Source of the DNA: Antedon mediterranea
Taxonomy: Eukaryota > Echinodermata > Crinoidea > Comatulida > Antedonidae
Reading direction: 5' to 3'
Assembly: GCF_964355755.1 (NCBI RefSeq)
Contig: NC_092677.1
Coordinates: forward strand, 2,299,001 to 2,363,000
DNA: 64,000 bases
Shown: piece after piece, positions 1 through 11,958 of the stretch
Position numbering within the stretch: position 1 is the stretch's first letter
Layout of the letters: every line of letters begins with the position of its first letter
Notes under the pieces: model-generated
What the model saw: the letters and a program-made list of their open reading frames with translations, nothing else
Told to the model about the DNA's origin: nothing
The model's database searches: none
Translations under genes and position numbers: made by a program

Positions 1-871
1 TTAAGGTAAGGCCTAGATAGGCCTATTAGTATTACTAAAGTCTAAAGAGTAGGCCTAGCCTAGCTACAGTGTAGGCCTACTAGCGTAACAGCAACCTGCT
101 AGTTTTCAAGGCATTTTAGCGTGATTTTGTACTAAATATGATGAAAAGATTTGTTCATTATGGAGCTGTTTTAGGCGCTCCGATAAAATTTCATTTGAAA
201 ACGACGTTTACGATTGGAATAGTATTATAGTTATACGCACGACCGTCGTACCCCGAGCGCGAGCGAGCCCTTCTTGGCAACCGCATTGTGTACACAGTAT
301 TCGACTAGTATATTCTCCAGTTGATTATAGCATAGACCTAGCGTACACACTTCTAGGATACATAGATACTAATCGAATACGATTGTCCGTGAAAACGTGC
401 GCCTCTCGATAAAAGGATCGAGCGAGGCTAGCCCACACACACGTGCGGTCATGCACTCGATGTTGCGGGTGCGAAACTCATTCATAACAAGTTAGAAAGA
501 ACTGACGGAATGGGGGACTTCCCTTCTTGTTGAGGCTGGGCGCGGCCGTCTTATACATCGACGATATACAAAATACCGATATTTTACTCTCAGTTAGGGG
601 TCGGGTGCGTCTTATTATACACAGGTGCGACTTATACACCGAAATATACGGTACACTAACTTCTAAAAATTAAAATATTTAATTAGGCCTGCTAACAACG
701 ACCTACTGTGTAGTAGTAGGACTAGCCTAGGCTAGTTTAGACACGGGGCCTAACGCGCCCAAAACAGAATTAAAATGTAAAAACAAATTATGAATAGATG
801 TTTGAGCTCGTTGTTTTATTCAGTGTGTTTTGTTACTCTCAAATTCGCGAGCAAATAACAGAGAAATTAAC

Positions 872-875
<4 letters not shown>
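1..875. other. Non-coding; CpG-rich stretch and possible transposon end
   Basis: No credible gene. Four AGGCCT palindromes lie in the first 80 bases. Between about 230 and 640 the DNA is richer in CpG. At 545-653, GCGTCTTATTATACAC, GTGCGACTTATACACC and ATATACGGTA look like a terminal block of a DNA transposon, but no partner end is visible. Confidence 0.3.
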
Positions 876-906
<31 letters not shown>

Positions 907-990
907 TTTTTCCACCCGCCCCCCCCCCCCCCCCCCTACCAAAAAAAAAACTTGACAGCAAACAAACAATTTTTTTTTTTAGGCCTATTT
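876..990. repeat. Homopolymer tract: A run, C run, A and T runs
   Basis: About 30 A, then CCCGCC and a run of C, then A-rich and T-rich runs. Read-length or consensus errors are likely here; the short frames across it are artefacts. Confidence 0.9.
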
Positions 991-1016
991 TTTTTTTTTA
1001 GGCCTATACACTATAG

Positions 1017-1480
1017 GACAACATTATGGGAAAACATTATGGAACAACATAATGGAACAACATTATGAAAAAACATTAAGGAACAACATTATGGAACAAC
1101 TTTATAGGACAACATTAAGGAACATTATGGAACAACATTATGGAACAACATTTTGGAACAACATTATAGGATGAATGAAAAAAACATGAAAACACTTGAA
1201 TATTATCATATAACATGAAATATTATCATACAACAGTATGGAACAACATTATATGGCAACACTATGGGATATTATCATTATAAAATGATAATTGGAGCAA
1301 CAACATCATACGACAAAGTTGGAATATTATAGAACAGGGAACATCATTGTACAACATTATGGAACATTTTGGAATATTTTATATATTAAGAAAATGGAGC
1401 AACATTATGCAACATCACCATATACAGCCTACATCATGTAACAGGTATTATCAGACAACATTATGGATATCATAATACAA
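1017..1480. repeat. Degenerate ACATTATGGAACA tandem repeat
   Basis: AACATTATGGAAC-like units of 13-17 bases recur, regular up to about 1170 and progressively diverged to 1480. Confidence 0.75.
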
Positions 1481-3188
1481 CATCATATAACACCATCTTG
1501 AAACAATATAACCATTTTCCATTCTAATGTTGTTCTATTGTTTTAGAGTTTAGAATTAATGTAGTTTGGTTATTCTTACTTAACATAAATTCTGTTACTA
1601 TTGTTTATTTGTCTAATTTCTATACAGACTTGAATTAATCGAATTATAAGATTTGATAAACATTGAGTCATTGCGAATATTCGGATGGTAATTAATCCCA
1701 TGGGGCACTTTCAATGAAGGTTGGGACCAATTAGTGACAATTGCCGGAGAATTCACGCGCGAAGACTATTGAAACGGGACCGTAGATTGCAAACGCATTC
1801 AACCGAAACGAGCAAGAACGTGGAACAACGCATAACAAACACATCCAATCAACCGTTGACGGATGTACTGTGAGGGGGAGTTGGGGAATGGTTTGTGTGG
1901 AAACCAAACAATCACTGGGTCACTCCGGTTGAGAGGTGCGGGAAGACCCGCTTTGCGAGTACGCATTGTGCTGCGTCGACGGATAGGCTAGAATGACGAG
2001 GCGCTAGCGGTGGGTTGATTTGTCCGTGTATAGACGAAGTTGTTTAGCAAAATGTCTTCTGAGGTTTAAGTGAATTATGTGTGCTTTTAAGAAAATATCT
2101 CTTATGAAAATGTGTAATTGTTTCTAGCACAATGATTAGTCATCTTCTGCACCCATATCTCAAAACTCCCTAAAGATGTATCATAGCTCGAAAACGATCT
2201 ACAATGGTTGAGATATACAAGATATACAACAATGTCTAAACATCTCACAGTTTCTGCTTTAACAAATCGTATACAATTTATTTAACTTATTAGTTTTCTA
2301 AATCCTACAATTAATTGAAATGCCTAATATATTAATAAGAACAATAAATATAACGTCAATGTTAATTCAACTTTTGTAACTTTCCTTAAACATGTAATCT
2401 ATCCAATTAGAAAGCATTACAAGTGAAGGATATCGGCACCTAACCAATAATGAAAACATACCATAAGTCGGTATTAGCCGTTAGAAGAATAATATCTTTA
2501 TCAAATCCGTTAATTTACACTAAATATTCTATAATGGCGGATCATTGGCTTGGTTTCTAAGCCTGCTGTTTGTCCACAATACAAATTGCAACGTAACTAC
2601 TTCATAAGCTGGTCAGAATTTTTTCTTGGTTTCTTCCATCTTTGTTGAATCTTATCACAGAAAAAACAGCAAATAAATTCCATTAATCCGATTTTTATAC
2701 ATTGGTTTATCAGATTATGATTATTAATCTTCATAATCATTATAAATGTAACTCCTTAATGATAAATTATAAGGTTTCTTCTGTTAATTAGAGTATTGGA
2801 CAAACGTGGGTTATTTGCGCACGCGCGACTATGTCACGAACAAATAAAATACACGGATGACACTCGGTTTATATAATTAATCGTGGTGTTGTGTTAGTTG
2901 CTTGTTATTTTGAAAAAATAATCTAGTTTGAAATAGCTATGATGAACTTGATATTACTGTGTCCAGACCACTTTAAGGAAATGTCATCAAGAAAGAACCA
3001 ACAAGAATGATAGGCAGAGAGCAGCAACTTATTCCAATACATTAATAACATATTGCACCAACAACTGTTGTTTCAATTGATTTTAATTACGATTGTTAAG
3101 ACTCTCAGAAACCGAATACATTATCGTCTGTTTGGGCCTGTAGCAGACGACCAACTTGCGAGCGCGGAAACGATTATCCAAAGTTACC
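1481..3188. other. Non-coding stretch
   Basis: No gene found. About 1680-2050 is less AT-rich than its surroundings (GGTGCGGGAAGACCCGC and similar), which could mark a regulatory region or an old element; no frame supports coding. Confidence 0.3.
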
Positions 3189-3352
3189 TAAAGCTCTGTC
3201 TACACTATCAAACTTTATGTGACAACAAAATGTGATGTGCCAATATATGGGGACATGATGGTGTCATATCACTACCATATTTGGGTATACCACTGCTATA
3301 TTTGGCCTATATTTTTTTGGCGAATTTGTTAGATAGTGTAGACAGAGCTTTA
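3189..3352. mobile_element. MITE family A, copy 1 (full)
   Basis: Terminal inverted repeats AAGCTCTGTCTACACTATC / GATAGTGTAGACAGAGCTT, bordered by TA on both sides. Interior has the family signature: ATGTGATGTGCC, TCATATCACTACCATATTTGG repeated. No coding capacity. TA borders fit a Tc1/mariner-type target. Confidence 0.85.
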
Positions 3353-3544
3353 CAAATAAATTAAGGCACATGACACGTTTCATTCATACAACAAGGAAAA
3401 ACATCATACAGCAGTAAAAAAAATTTCTATTTTGTAAAAATAAATAAAATGATGAAATATAATTTCGCCATCGAAAAAAACAAACGAATCTAAACTAGAT
3501 TCTAGCCTACTAGAAAAAAACAGGACCGGGAAGATGGCGAGGAC

Positions 3545-3720
3545 GAATGGCCCTTACTAATGAGTACCGCTTGCGTAAAAGCTTGAACTATGACGACTGT
3601 ATAATGGTGCGCTTACTGAGGCGAAAAACGCTTGCTTGAACGACGGCGTAATGGCGCTTATTGAGGCGTAACGCTTACGTAACAGCTTGCTGTGATGACT
3701 GCGTAATGGCCTTTACTGAC
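3545..3720. repeat. Degenerate ~60-bp tandem repeat
   Basis: Three units each contain ATGGC(C/G)CTTA(C/T)TGA, GCTTGCGTAA-like and TGACGACTG(C/T)(G/A)TAATGG sequences; they differ by point changes and small gaps. Confidence 0.65.
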
Positions 3721-4111
3721 ACATCACTATACGAATTAATGTTCTAAAGATGAGTTTAGGGTTCAAATAAAAAAAGATTTAAAATACAATTTAATTCTAC
3801 CAATAGTTTTCCACGCCATGAGCGACGACCCATGCATTTACCAAATCACTTATCTATACGTCTAATGGCGCAATAATATTTACATAATTTCTATTAAGAG
3901 AACATTACATTACACGTATACGGGGTATTAAGGGGCACGATGGCGCATAACATTATTGCTCGTTACCATAATACTTATTGATTAACCCTCCGTCGGATGG
4001 AATTAAGTGTGAACAATATTCATATGACGAAGATTGCATGAATGTAACAACTAGGATTATTTTAGAGAAAGTAATGATGAAATATAAAAATCAAGAGGCG
4101 ATTTGAAACTG

Positions 4112-4201
4112 GTGATGTCATATCACTACCATATTTTGGCATATCACTACCATATAAGGCCACATCATCAAACTAAATTGATAGTGTAGACAGGGCTTTA
4201 G
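4112..4201. mobile_element. MITE family A, copy 2 (half element)
   Basis: Only the interior (two TATCACTACCATAT motifs) and the right end GATAGTGTAGACAGGGCTTTA remain; the left end is missing. Confidence 0.7.
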
Positions 4202-4543
4202 ATTAAATCGACAACGCGTCAAGGAGGACACTACAAGCTTGATTATGATGAGATAAAAATGATGGAGAATGTATAGTAAAGAAATCACTGATGTATCAAG
4301 ATGCTGACGCGATGACGACGCGTCTGTTCGTTCTATCTTTATTTTTGTCATTCCATATGGTCATTTGAATAATTGTTGTTTCAAATTCATTAAACACCAA
4401 TATCAATCATTGTATCACGTTGCCAATACAGTAATTGAAATTGACCGGAAAATAAAGTTCATATATTTCTTCCAATTTTATACAATGCCAGTGTTATTGA
4501 CCGTTCTTACATATCCTACTAATTACTGCTGCTAATTATTCTT

Positions 4544-4697
4544 CTTGGTTCCCACTATGACGCAACGCAAGGACGTAAGCCACAACGCAGGCAAATTGAC
4601 CAATCAAGCAACAGTTCGAATGATCCATCATTCTTGATTGGTCAATTCGCTTGCGTTACGGCTTACGTTCTCCGTACGTCTCTTATGGGAACCAAGT
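4544..4697. mobile_element. MITE family B, copy 1
   Basis: Long inverted repeat: CTTGGTTCCCACTATGACGC at the left and ATGGGAACCAAGTTG at the right, with inner TTGACCAATCA / TGATTGGTCAA arms. No coding capacity. Confidence 0.85.
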
Positions 4698-4852
4698 TGT
4701 ATGCTCTGTCTACATGTGAAACATGTGATGTGCCCATATATGGACATGATGATGTCATATCACTACCATATTTAAGCATATCAATATCATATTTAAGCAT
4801 ACCACTACCATATTTGGGCACATAACACTTTTTTTTATGAAACTAGTTTAAT
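4698..4852. mobile_element. MITE family A, copy 3 (3' end lost)
   Basis: Left end GCTCTGTCTACATGTGAAAC and interior with three ATATCACTACCATATTT-like units are present. It follows family B copy 1 directly. The right terminal repeat is absent. Confidence 0.75.
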
Positions 4853-5705
4853 TTCTTCGAGCTTTCGAATCGCCACGACCTAGGGCCTAATTTCTTTTGC
4901 GCATGCCTTTGATTTTGGTTTATAAATTAAGGATAATGCGGAGTTTTCCTGCCACTCGACGCAGCAGAGTAAAAATGCGATTCTGCGCACGCCCACCAGT
5001 GAGACACAAGATATGCGTAGTGTGAAATGCCTGCCCGAGAGGGTATTGGCGCAAACAATGTACTACTCACTCGTGCGTATGTTATAAGATGCTGTGTAAC
5101 CATATCAATATAATCTTAACAGTAAATGCAATCGTGTGTGAACGGACGTTATCGATAGATTTTACACACAAGGACATGGCTATGAACCGACAACTGGGAC
5201 GTAGTATATAACACCTATTGATACGCCAGTGACATGATTATGTTATTAAAATACACCAAAATCCATTTGAGAGATAACATGTAATGTATAAGATTTAAAT
5301 TTGTATCCGTTTTTGTCGACAGGACCACAATGCAAAACAAGTTTATTTCTACTTGATTGTGTATTATCCTGTATAAATATGTTGTTAAATAAAAAAAATA
5401 AATAAATAAATAAAAATGTAATTTACAATGCTCTTAATAATTAGTATTTATATTATTTATCTTCTCAAGGAAATCTTATCCAATTTAGTAACACAGATGC
5501 ACCATGTTGCATAATAAAAGAAATAGATGTATATTATAATTGAAACGAACAATATTGTACGGTAACCATTGTGTTGATCCCGCGAAATTATTGGAATAAA
5601 ATAGACCTACATATATATAAACGTTAGTCCTATGAACTGAAAATAGTTTGAAATAATACTTCATTGCTTAAAATAAAACACTCTTCTTGTCACTCTGTTG
5701 GAATA

Positions 5706-6230
5706 CGTGCATAAGCAACGTTTAGGGACGAAAAGAGCCAGTCTTTCAGAGAGAGGAAAGCGGAGAGAGAGGGTCGTTTTTAAGACAAACAATTACGTCA
5801 GTTTAATTAAGCTTTGTTCCCACTAGCGACGCAACGTAAGTGATGGATTATTCGAACAGTGGCTCGCTTGCGTTGAACGTACGTCCTTGCGTTGCGTCTC
5901 TAAAGCTTGGTTCCCACTAGCGACGCAACGCAAGTACGTAAACGCAACGCAAGTGTTTTAACCAATGACAAGCGAAGTTATAGACAGTTAGCAATCACAA
6001 GCGAATAAGCCATCGCTTGTGATTGGTCAATTCACTTGCGTTGCGTTACGTCCTTGCGTTGCGTCGCTAGTGGGAACCACGCTCAATGGGAGCCTAATTA
6101 AACTGACGTAATTGTTTGTCTTCAAAACGGTCCCTCTCCGCCTTCCCTCTCTCCGCCTTCCCTCTCTCCGCCTTCCCTCTCTCTGACAACTGACTCTAGT
6201 CTCTATTCGTCCCTGGTTGCTTATGTACTT
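5706..6230. mobile_element. Large nested foldback element containing two family B copies
   Basis: Outer arms pair from both edges: GCATAAGCAAC and AGGGACGAA at 5708-5732 match GTTGCTTATGTAC and TTCGTCCCT at about 6207-6229; AAGACAAACAATTACGTCAG with TTTAATTA (5782-5808) matches its inverse at about 6093-6122. Between the arms lie a broken family B copy (5809-5902) and a full one (5903-6082). The right arm holds three copies of a 17-bp CTCTCTCCGCCTTCCCT unit where the left arm has about one. Confidence 0.8.
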
Positions 6231-8366
6231 ATTACAACAACGTGAACATCAATTTACTTCGGACTTTGGTATAGTGTGATAAAGAGTCTCTACGTCAAAA
6301 CATGCTGAAGATGTGTACGGCTAATACCACGTGACCTTTTTAGGCCTAACGTCGCAAAATGTGTTATAGCAAGCTAGGCTACTGTAGGCCTAGGTCTACT
6401 TAAAAAATAGACATGTCAAACGATAGCAGGGCTAAAGAGTACTTGACGAGGAGGCAAACATAAGTCTTTACGTAAGTCTATGTGACAAACAGATGCGATT
6501 GGCACCACGGTTACAATCTTGATCAATAATTCAACAAAACGAAACTTTATAGTTTCAAATTATCATTTTACTTTACTAATATTTAAACTGTAAGCAAATA
6601 CACAATATACATACTGCACATGTACTCACCCCTTGTGTAAGCGTTGTTTACCAACACACAATTCCTTGAGACAATATTTGTTCCTGACTAGTTTTTGTTA
6701 AACCAAGAATTGTTGTAAAACTGACAGCGTGTTTAGGGTCGATTTGCTTTTGAATTCTTTTCTGCGGGTCGATGTAAAATCGATAAAAGGAAAGAAAGAT
6801 CTAAGGGCTGATACTGGCAGCAGTAGCTACTCTCTTAGTTTGGTTCGATACAATATTGTTCGCACCATTGAACATCGCTCAAGTTTTATCATTAAAAAAT
6901 AAAATTTTAATTAATTATTTCTTATTAGCATCATCTCTGATGACAAAAACACTTGATTGGTCATTGCTGGGAATTAACAAAAGGAAGAAACATTAAAAGT
7001 ATTAACAATACATACACGCAGACATGACTGGGCATGATCATAACACACACATAATTCCCAAAACACAAGACACTTTACTGAACTGGCGCTCCATAAACGA
7101 TCTATACAACACTAACATTATTTTGCATTTCATACACGCAGAAATATAACATGCACTGATCAGGGCCGTAGCCAGCATGAGGCATATAAGGCATTTGCCT
7201 CGTCTGAAATTTTCAATTTTCACCACCCACCCCAATTCCCCAGCACATATATTTATATACATAATTATATTTGAACCATCTTTGCCTCGTCTTTGAACCT
7301 CTTGTATACCTTGCTGGTGGCCATGGTCATAAAGATTCTGTTGCAGTACTGGGCACGTAACCATCAGACAGTAACATAACTGGGCGTTCCATAACTGGGC
7401 GTTCCATACATGTATGGATAACATGAAACCAGTTGTTTGACTGAATTATAAACTGTATAAATTGTAAAATGTATTTTTAATTTTGTTAATTTTTTTAAAT
7501 TTTTGGTATTTTTTAATTATTTTTAATTCACATTTTATTCAGCAATATAATTATTTACATTGTTATATACAATATTTCAGGGATCTTACAGAGATAAGTT
7601 TATTTTCTGTATTAAAACATGATACTTTTCACAAAAGAAAAACATGACATCAAGTAGAGTATAGGTATGTATATTTTATATTTATTCTATTGTAAAACTA
7701 AGCTGAAAAACCTTTTTGCAAGAATTGATAATCCACTAACCTCAAATAGTGAACTATAATGTGCACAAATTGATTTTAGGAAGCCATTTTGAATTAACAC
7801 TATTAGCTTTTGACGATAATGTTCATTTATTCATAAGTTTTCTCGGAAAGGATCACGTGGTTCGGAACGATATGCTTTGGGAAGTCGACAAATCGATAAT
7901 AAAGCCGGGTTGATAGACTATACTGGGTTTCTTTAAAATACCTTTAATTACATAACACCTACAGATCAAAAACTATATACATCTATCCTTACATGAATTA
8001 GTAATAACGAACGAAAATATATAAAATGGTGTAAAGTTTATGCGTTTTTATATATCGGCGGTGCTAACTAAAAAAACCTGTGAATAATTTGTCAAAGGTC
8101 ACCAATATATTTTTTTTTCAATTATTTTTATTGGAGATGAGCTGACTTGTAATCGTTGAATGTCTAGAATGTACTTGCAGCCAATTAAGGTGTTCCAAAG
8201 ACGGAAATTGAAATTGAACGTACTCTGTGCAGGATTATGCACGATAGTGATAAGAATATGTGTATTTAAGATTAATCACGCGACAAATAAAATCCGCTAT
8301 AATCGAAATCTTAATAATGGCCAAGACACTATGCTAACATATTATGTAAACGCGCTAAGTGTCAAT
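6231..8366. other. Non-coding stretch
   Basis: AT-rich. A minus-strand frame at 7038-7424 has no domain motif, no codon pattern and no splice support. A short duplication GGGCGTTCCATA occurs at about 7383 and 7398. Confidence 0.4.
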
Positions 8367-8524
8367 GTGAGATATGTTCGTGAGATACGTGCGTGAGATA
8401 TGTGCGTGAGATATGTGCTTGCGATATTTGCGTGAGATATGTGCGTGAGATATGTGCGTGAGATATGTGCGTGAGATATGTGCGTGAGATATGTGCGCGA
8501 GATAAGTACATGAGCTATGTGCAT
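8367..8524. repeat. 13-bp minisatellite (GTGAGATATGTGC)
   Basis: About 12 head-to-tail units. The 13-bp period makes frames open on both strands; they are not genes. Confidence 0.95.
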
Positions 8525-8573
8525 ATCATGATAATGAAATCAATTAACAAAACGTGTGAAAAAATTGGTAGAT

Positions 8574-8795
8574 TATCCGAACTATCGCTTGCCATTGGTC
8601 AACTCAATTACGTTGCGCTTACGTTACGTCCTAAGGCTTGGTTCCCACTAAGACGCAACGTAAGGACGTAATACGCAACGCAAGCGAATTACCAGACAGG
8701 CGATTATTTAGTCCAGCAGTGGCTTGCCATTGGTCAACTCGATCGGGTTGCGGCTTACGTGCTTGCATTGCGTATCTAGTGGGAACCAAGTTTAA
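8574..8795. mobile_element. MITE family B, partial copy joined to a full copy
   Basis: The right half of one copy (8574-8632: TTGCCATTGGTCAACTC, TTGCGCTTACGTTACGTCC) runs straight into a full copy (8633-8795) bounded by GGCTTGGTTCCCACTA and TAGTGGGAACCAAGTTTA. Confidence 0.8.
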
Positions 8796-8799
8796 CGTT

Positions 8800-11480
8800 G
8801 CGTCATGGTGCTTTAGGCCAGAACGCAGAACAAAGACGGATGATCCACGCCACTAATGTGACCGACCAGATTAATGTCGTCGCGTCCTAGTGGCAGCATC
8901 AAAGTTTGAAATGCGATGACAACCTAATACGCTTATTGAATCCCATGGTTACACGATGTCAAGGTGATTTAATTATTTCAACACGTGATATCTAAAGATA
9001 ACAATTTCTAGAAATCATGGACACATCCATACAAATATGATTACACTAACACATATTAACAATATCATATTCGTTATACAGTAGCTGTGTATTGAATTAT
9101 GGTGTGCGTATCAAAATAAACACAATATAATTTATTGTTTGCACAGCTAGTGTCAATCACGAGTATATGTACAATTATAGCATTTTATTAATAAATATGT
9201 GCGTCATCACATTGAATTACAGCATATTATATTGGAAATCAACATCTTGGGTCGCGTCATTGAGCAGTTACGTGATAAAACATAACTGTATGTTAGACAA
9301 TGCGTACACTGTACGCGAACAACTTGAGGGAGTCGTGCGATTATAATAAACTCAAGCATAAATCACATTGTAGACATTACTGCAGGTTAGATAATGTTTA
9401 GGTCCATACGAACAAAGTTGAAGTAGTTAGATCTTGGATCTTGTGTCAAAATGTATATCAAGCAACAACCACCAAATCAATATACATTAAAATTTACTGT
9501 GTAAATTATTTAAATATACTCTTGATATGTACAAATTAACTTCTTATATCCATTACTGTTTTAATGACTTTGTATGTGCCTCTCACGAGTGCTATAGGTC
9601 ACAAATGCGTACCTTGACCGAGATATGCATCGACAACCTTTCAAGCGTTTTGTCTTGTGAAGGCATCGCGTTTTGTAAACGCATCGAATCTTGTAGACGC
9701 GTAGTGAATTTTAGACGCATATAGCGTCATGATGTAAACGCATCGAATCTTGTAGACGCGTAGTGTATTTTGGACGCATAGCGTCTTGTAGGCGCGTAGT
9801 GTTTCTTTTGATACGCATCGAGTCATGTACGTAGACGCATCGAGTCATGTAGACGCATTGAGTGTTGTAAACGGATCACTTAAAGTGGCCGAGACACGAT
9901 TTTAAAAGCGTTTCGTCCATGGGCGAATTGTTGATTTGTGGGTGATTTATCGATTTTGTTAGGCGCCGAGTCTTTTCGGATGCTAAATTTAAATCTTTAA
10001 ACTATAGATACGTAATTACTACCACAAGCATGCTAGCTAGCTTACCGGTTTTCTATACAGTCATCTGTTAAAATTGTACATGTATGTATTTATGTTCGAT
10101 ATTTCGATAGAGAAAAACTGATCAATCGATGTAAATAAGGGGTCAGAGGTCAATGGCATACCAAAGTGCATTATTATCAACGCGACGACCTGAACTACAT
10201 TTCTCACTATCAAAGGCTGGTGAAGGCTAGGCTACTGTACAAAAGTAACTATGCTGACAGACGCCTCTAGGCCTACAGGCTAATCGTGTACCAAACTAAA
10301 CACAGCGAATAAAGACGGCAACTCTACCAATATACACCCCTATTTAACAAAATAATAGGCTTAGATGTGAAAACCCTCGTATGAATAGAATAATCGTTTT
10401 TGTGATGAATTATTACGCGGCTATTAAACTGATAGACAGGAATGTAGCGTGTTTAATCTGTATGGAAAATACCGTAGCCTAGTTACCGATAAATCAATCA
10501 GCCGCCTGACGCTAGCTTAGGCCGCCTGTGCTAATAATAAAAGATGCAGTCGCCCCTGGGCCTACAATTTCTTCTTCATGACTGACTCGATAATTACGAA
10601 TGAACACTCTAACACAAAACATTATATATGTTTATAATAATGTATATTTAGACAGTATTGTAATAATGATTGAATTAAATAAGAAAAGTTTACGATTAAT
10701 TTCTATATTCTCAATATCTGTCATCTTTCTTTATATGATGTTTACATTTTCCAAAAAATGAAAGCAATACACATAATAGCTAATAATAAAGCTATAAAAA
10801 TCTCGCACGATAAAGTTTGTCTGAAACAATACCGATGAGGGCGCTCTTTTACAATATTGAAACTGAGCCATATAATGGCGCTGTAGTGAAGTTTAATTTT
10901 AAATTAAAAGTATTTATATCTCATCCATAGAACATCGCTTAACATTCGACACAATCAAACATCTAATTTCCGGCTGTAGCGGTGTTATGTCGGTTTATAA
11001 TTAATATTTGTATTAAAAGGTGAAAAGATACAGAGGCGCGCGTGCAGGCATAATAGTGAAAACCAGTGTAGAAATATTACGTTTAGTTGTGCAGATATTA
11101 TTCCAGAGATTGGTGTTGAATTCCAATTAAATTTCACTTTATGACACCAAGGTGCAAATGGCACATGTTATATTATCAAATATTAATAAAAAGAGAAATA
11201 CTTATTCTCAGAGCCAGCGACTTAATTCATATTGTACCTGGGCTTATGATGTAGACCTACATATTGCAGCCAATGCCGATGATTTACTTTCCTCCTATGA
11301 CCTATGACCTTAGTCAGTGGGAAGGTCATCGCTAGAGGATACCCATCCATGATAAAAAAAAAAACATGAAATAAATGTAAAATGAATTGAAATGAAGAGT
11401 ATATAAAATTACAAAAGCTAAGCCTACGGGTCTCCAAAAAAACTCATTGGCTTCTTCTATCGCTTTTACCATGTATGATT
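8800..11480. other. Non-coding stretch around the 9.7 kb repeat
   Basis: Nothing gene-like was seen apart from the tandem repeat at 9655-9875. Confidence 0.4.
9655..9875. repeat. Degenerate tandem repeat with GTAGACGCATCGAGT-type units
   Basis: AAACGCATCGAATCTTGTAG and ACGCGTAGTG(A/T)ATTTT alternate; a 76-bp higher-order copy is visible at 9674-9750 and again at 9736-9800. Confidence 0.8.
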
Positions 11481-11958
11481 TGACCATTGATATTAGAGAG
11501 ACTGAGTCAAATGGCCATCGATAGCACTGGAGGTCTGAGCCAACTGACCATTGATAATATTTGCTAGAGACTTGCAGAGCCAATGACCATTGACAATACT
11601 GGAGATGCCTGCCAACTGACCACTAATAATATATGCGAGAGAGGCCTGAGCCAACTGTAAATCTGCTGAACCAACTGACCATTGATAATATATTTGCATG
11701 AGACCAGCCAACTGACCATTGATAATATTTGGAAGAGATTCCAGAGCCAACTGATCATAGATAAATACTGTAAAGGTCTGCTGATCCAACTGACCATTGA
11801 TAGAATTTGGAAGAGATATCAGAGCCAACTGACCATTGATAATACTTAGGAGAGGCCATAGTCAACTGACCATTGATAATACTTAGGAGATGTCTTAGTC
11901 AACTGACCATTGATAATACATGAGAGGCCTTAGCCACTGACCATTAATAATACTTTTA
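11481..11958. repeat. ~42-bp minisatellite (CCAACTGACCATTGATAATA)
   Basis: About 11 imperfect units, each with GAGCCAACTGACCATTGATA and a variable AAGAGA(C/T)(C/T)(T/A) part. Open frames on the minus strand come from this repeat. Confidence 0.9.

Noticed and set aside
7038-7424. 128-residue minus-strand frame
   Set aside because: No recognisable motif, and low-complexity AT-rich flanks; length alone is within chance for this window.
8367-8524. CRISPR-like regular repeat
   Set aside because: The units are contiguous 13-bp tandem copies with no spacers, in eukaryotic DNA.
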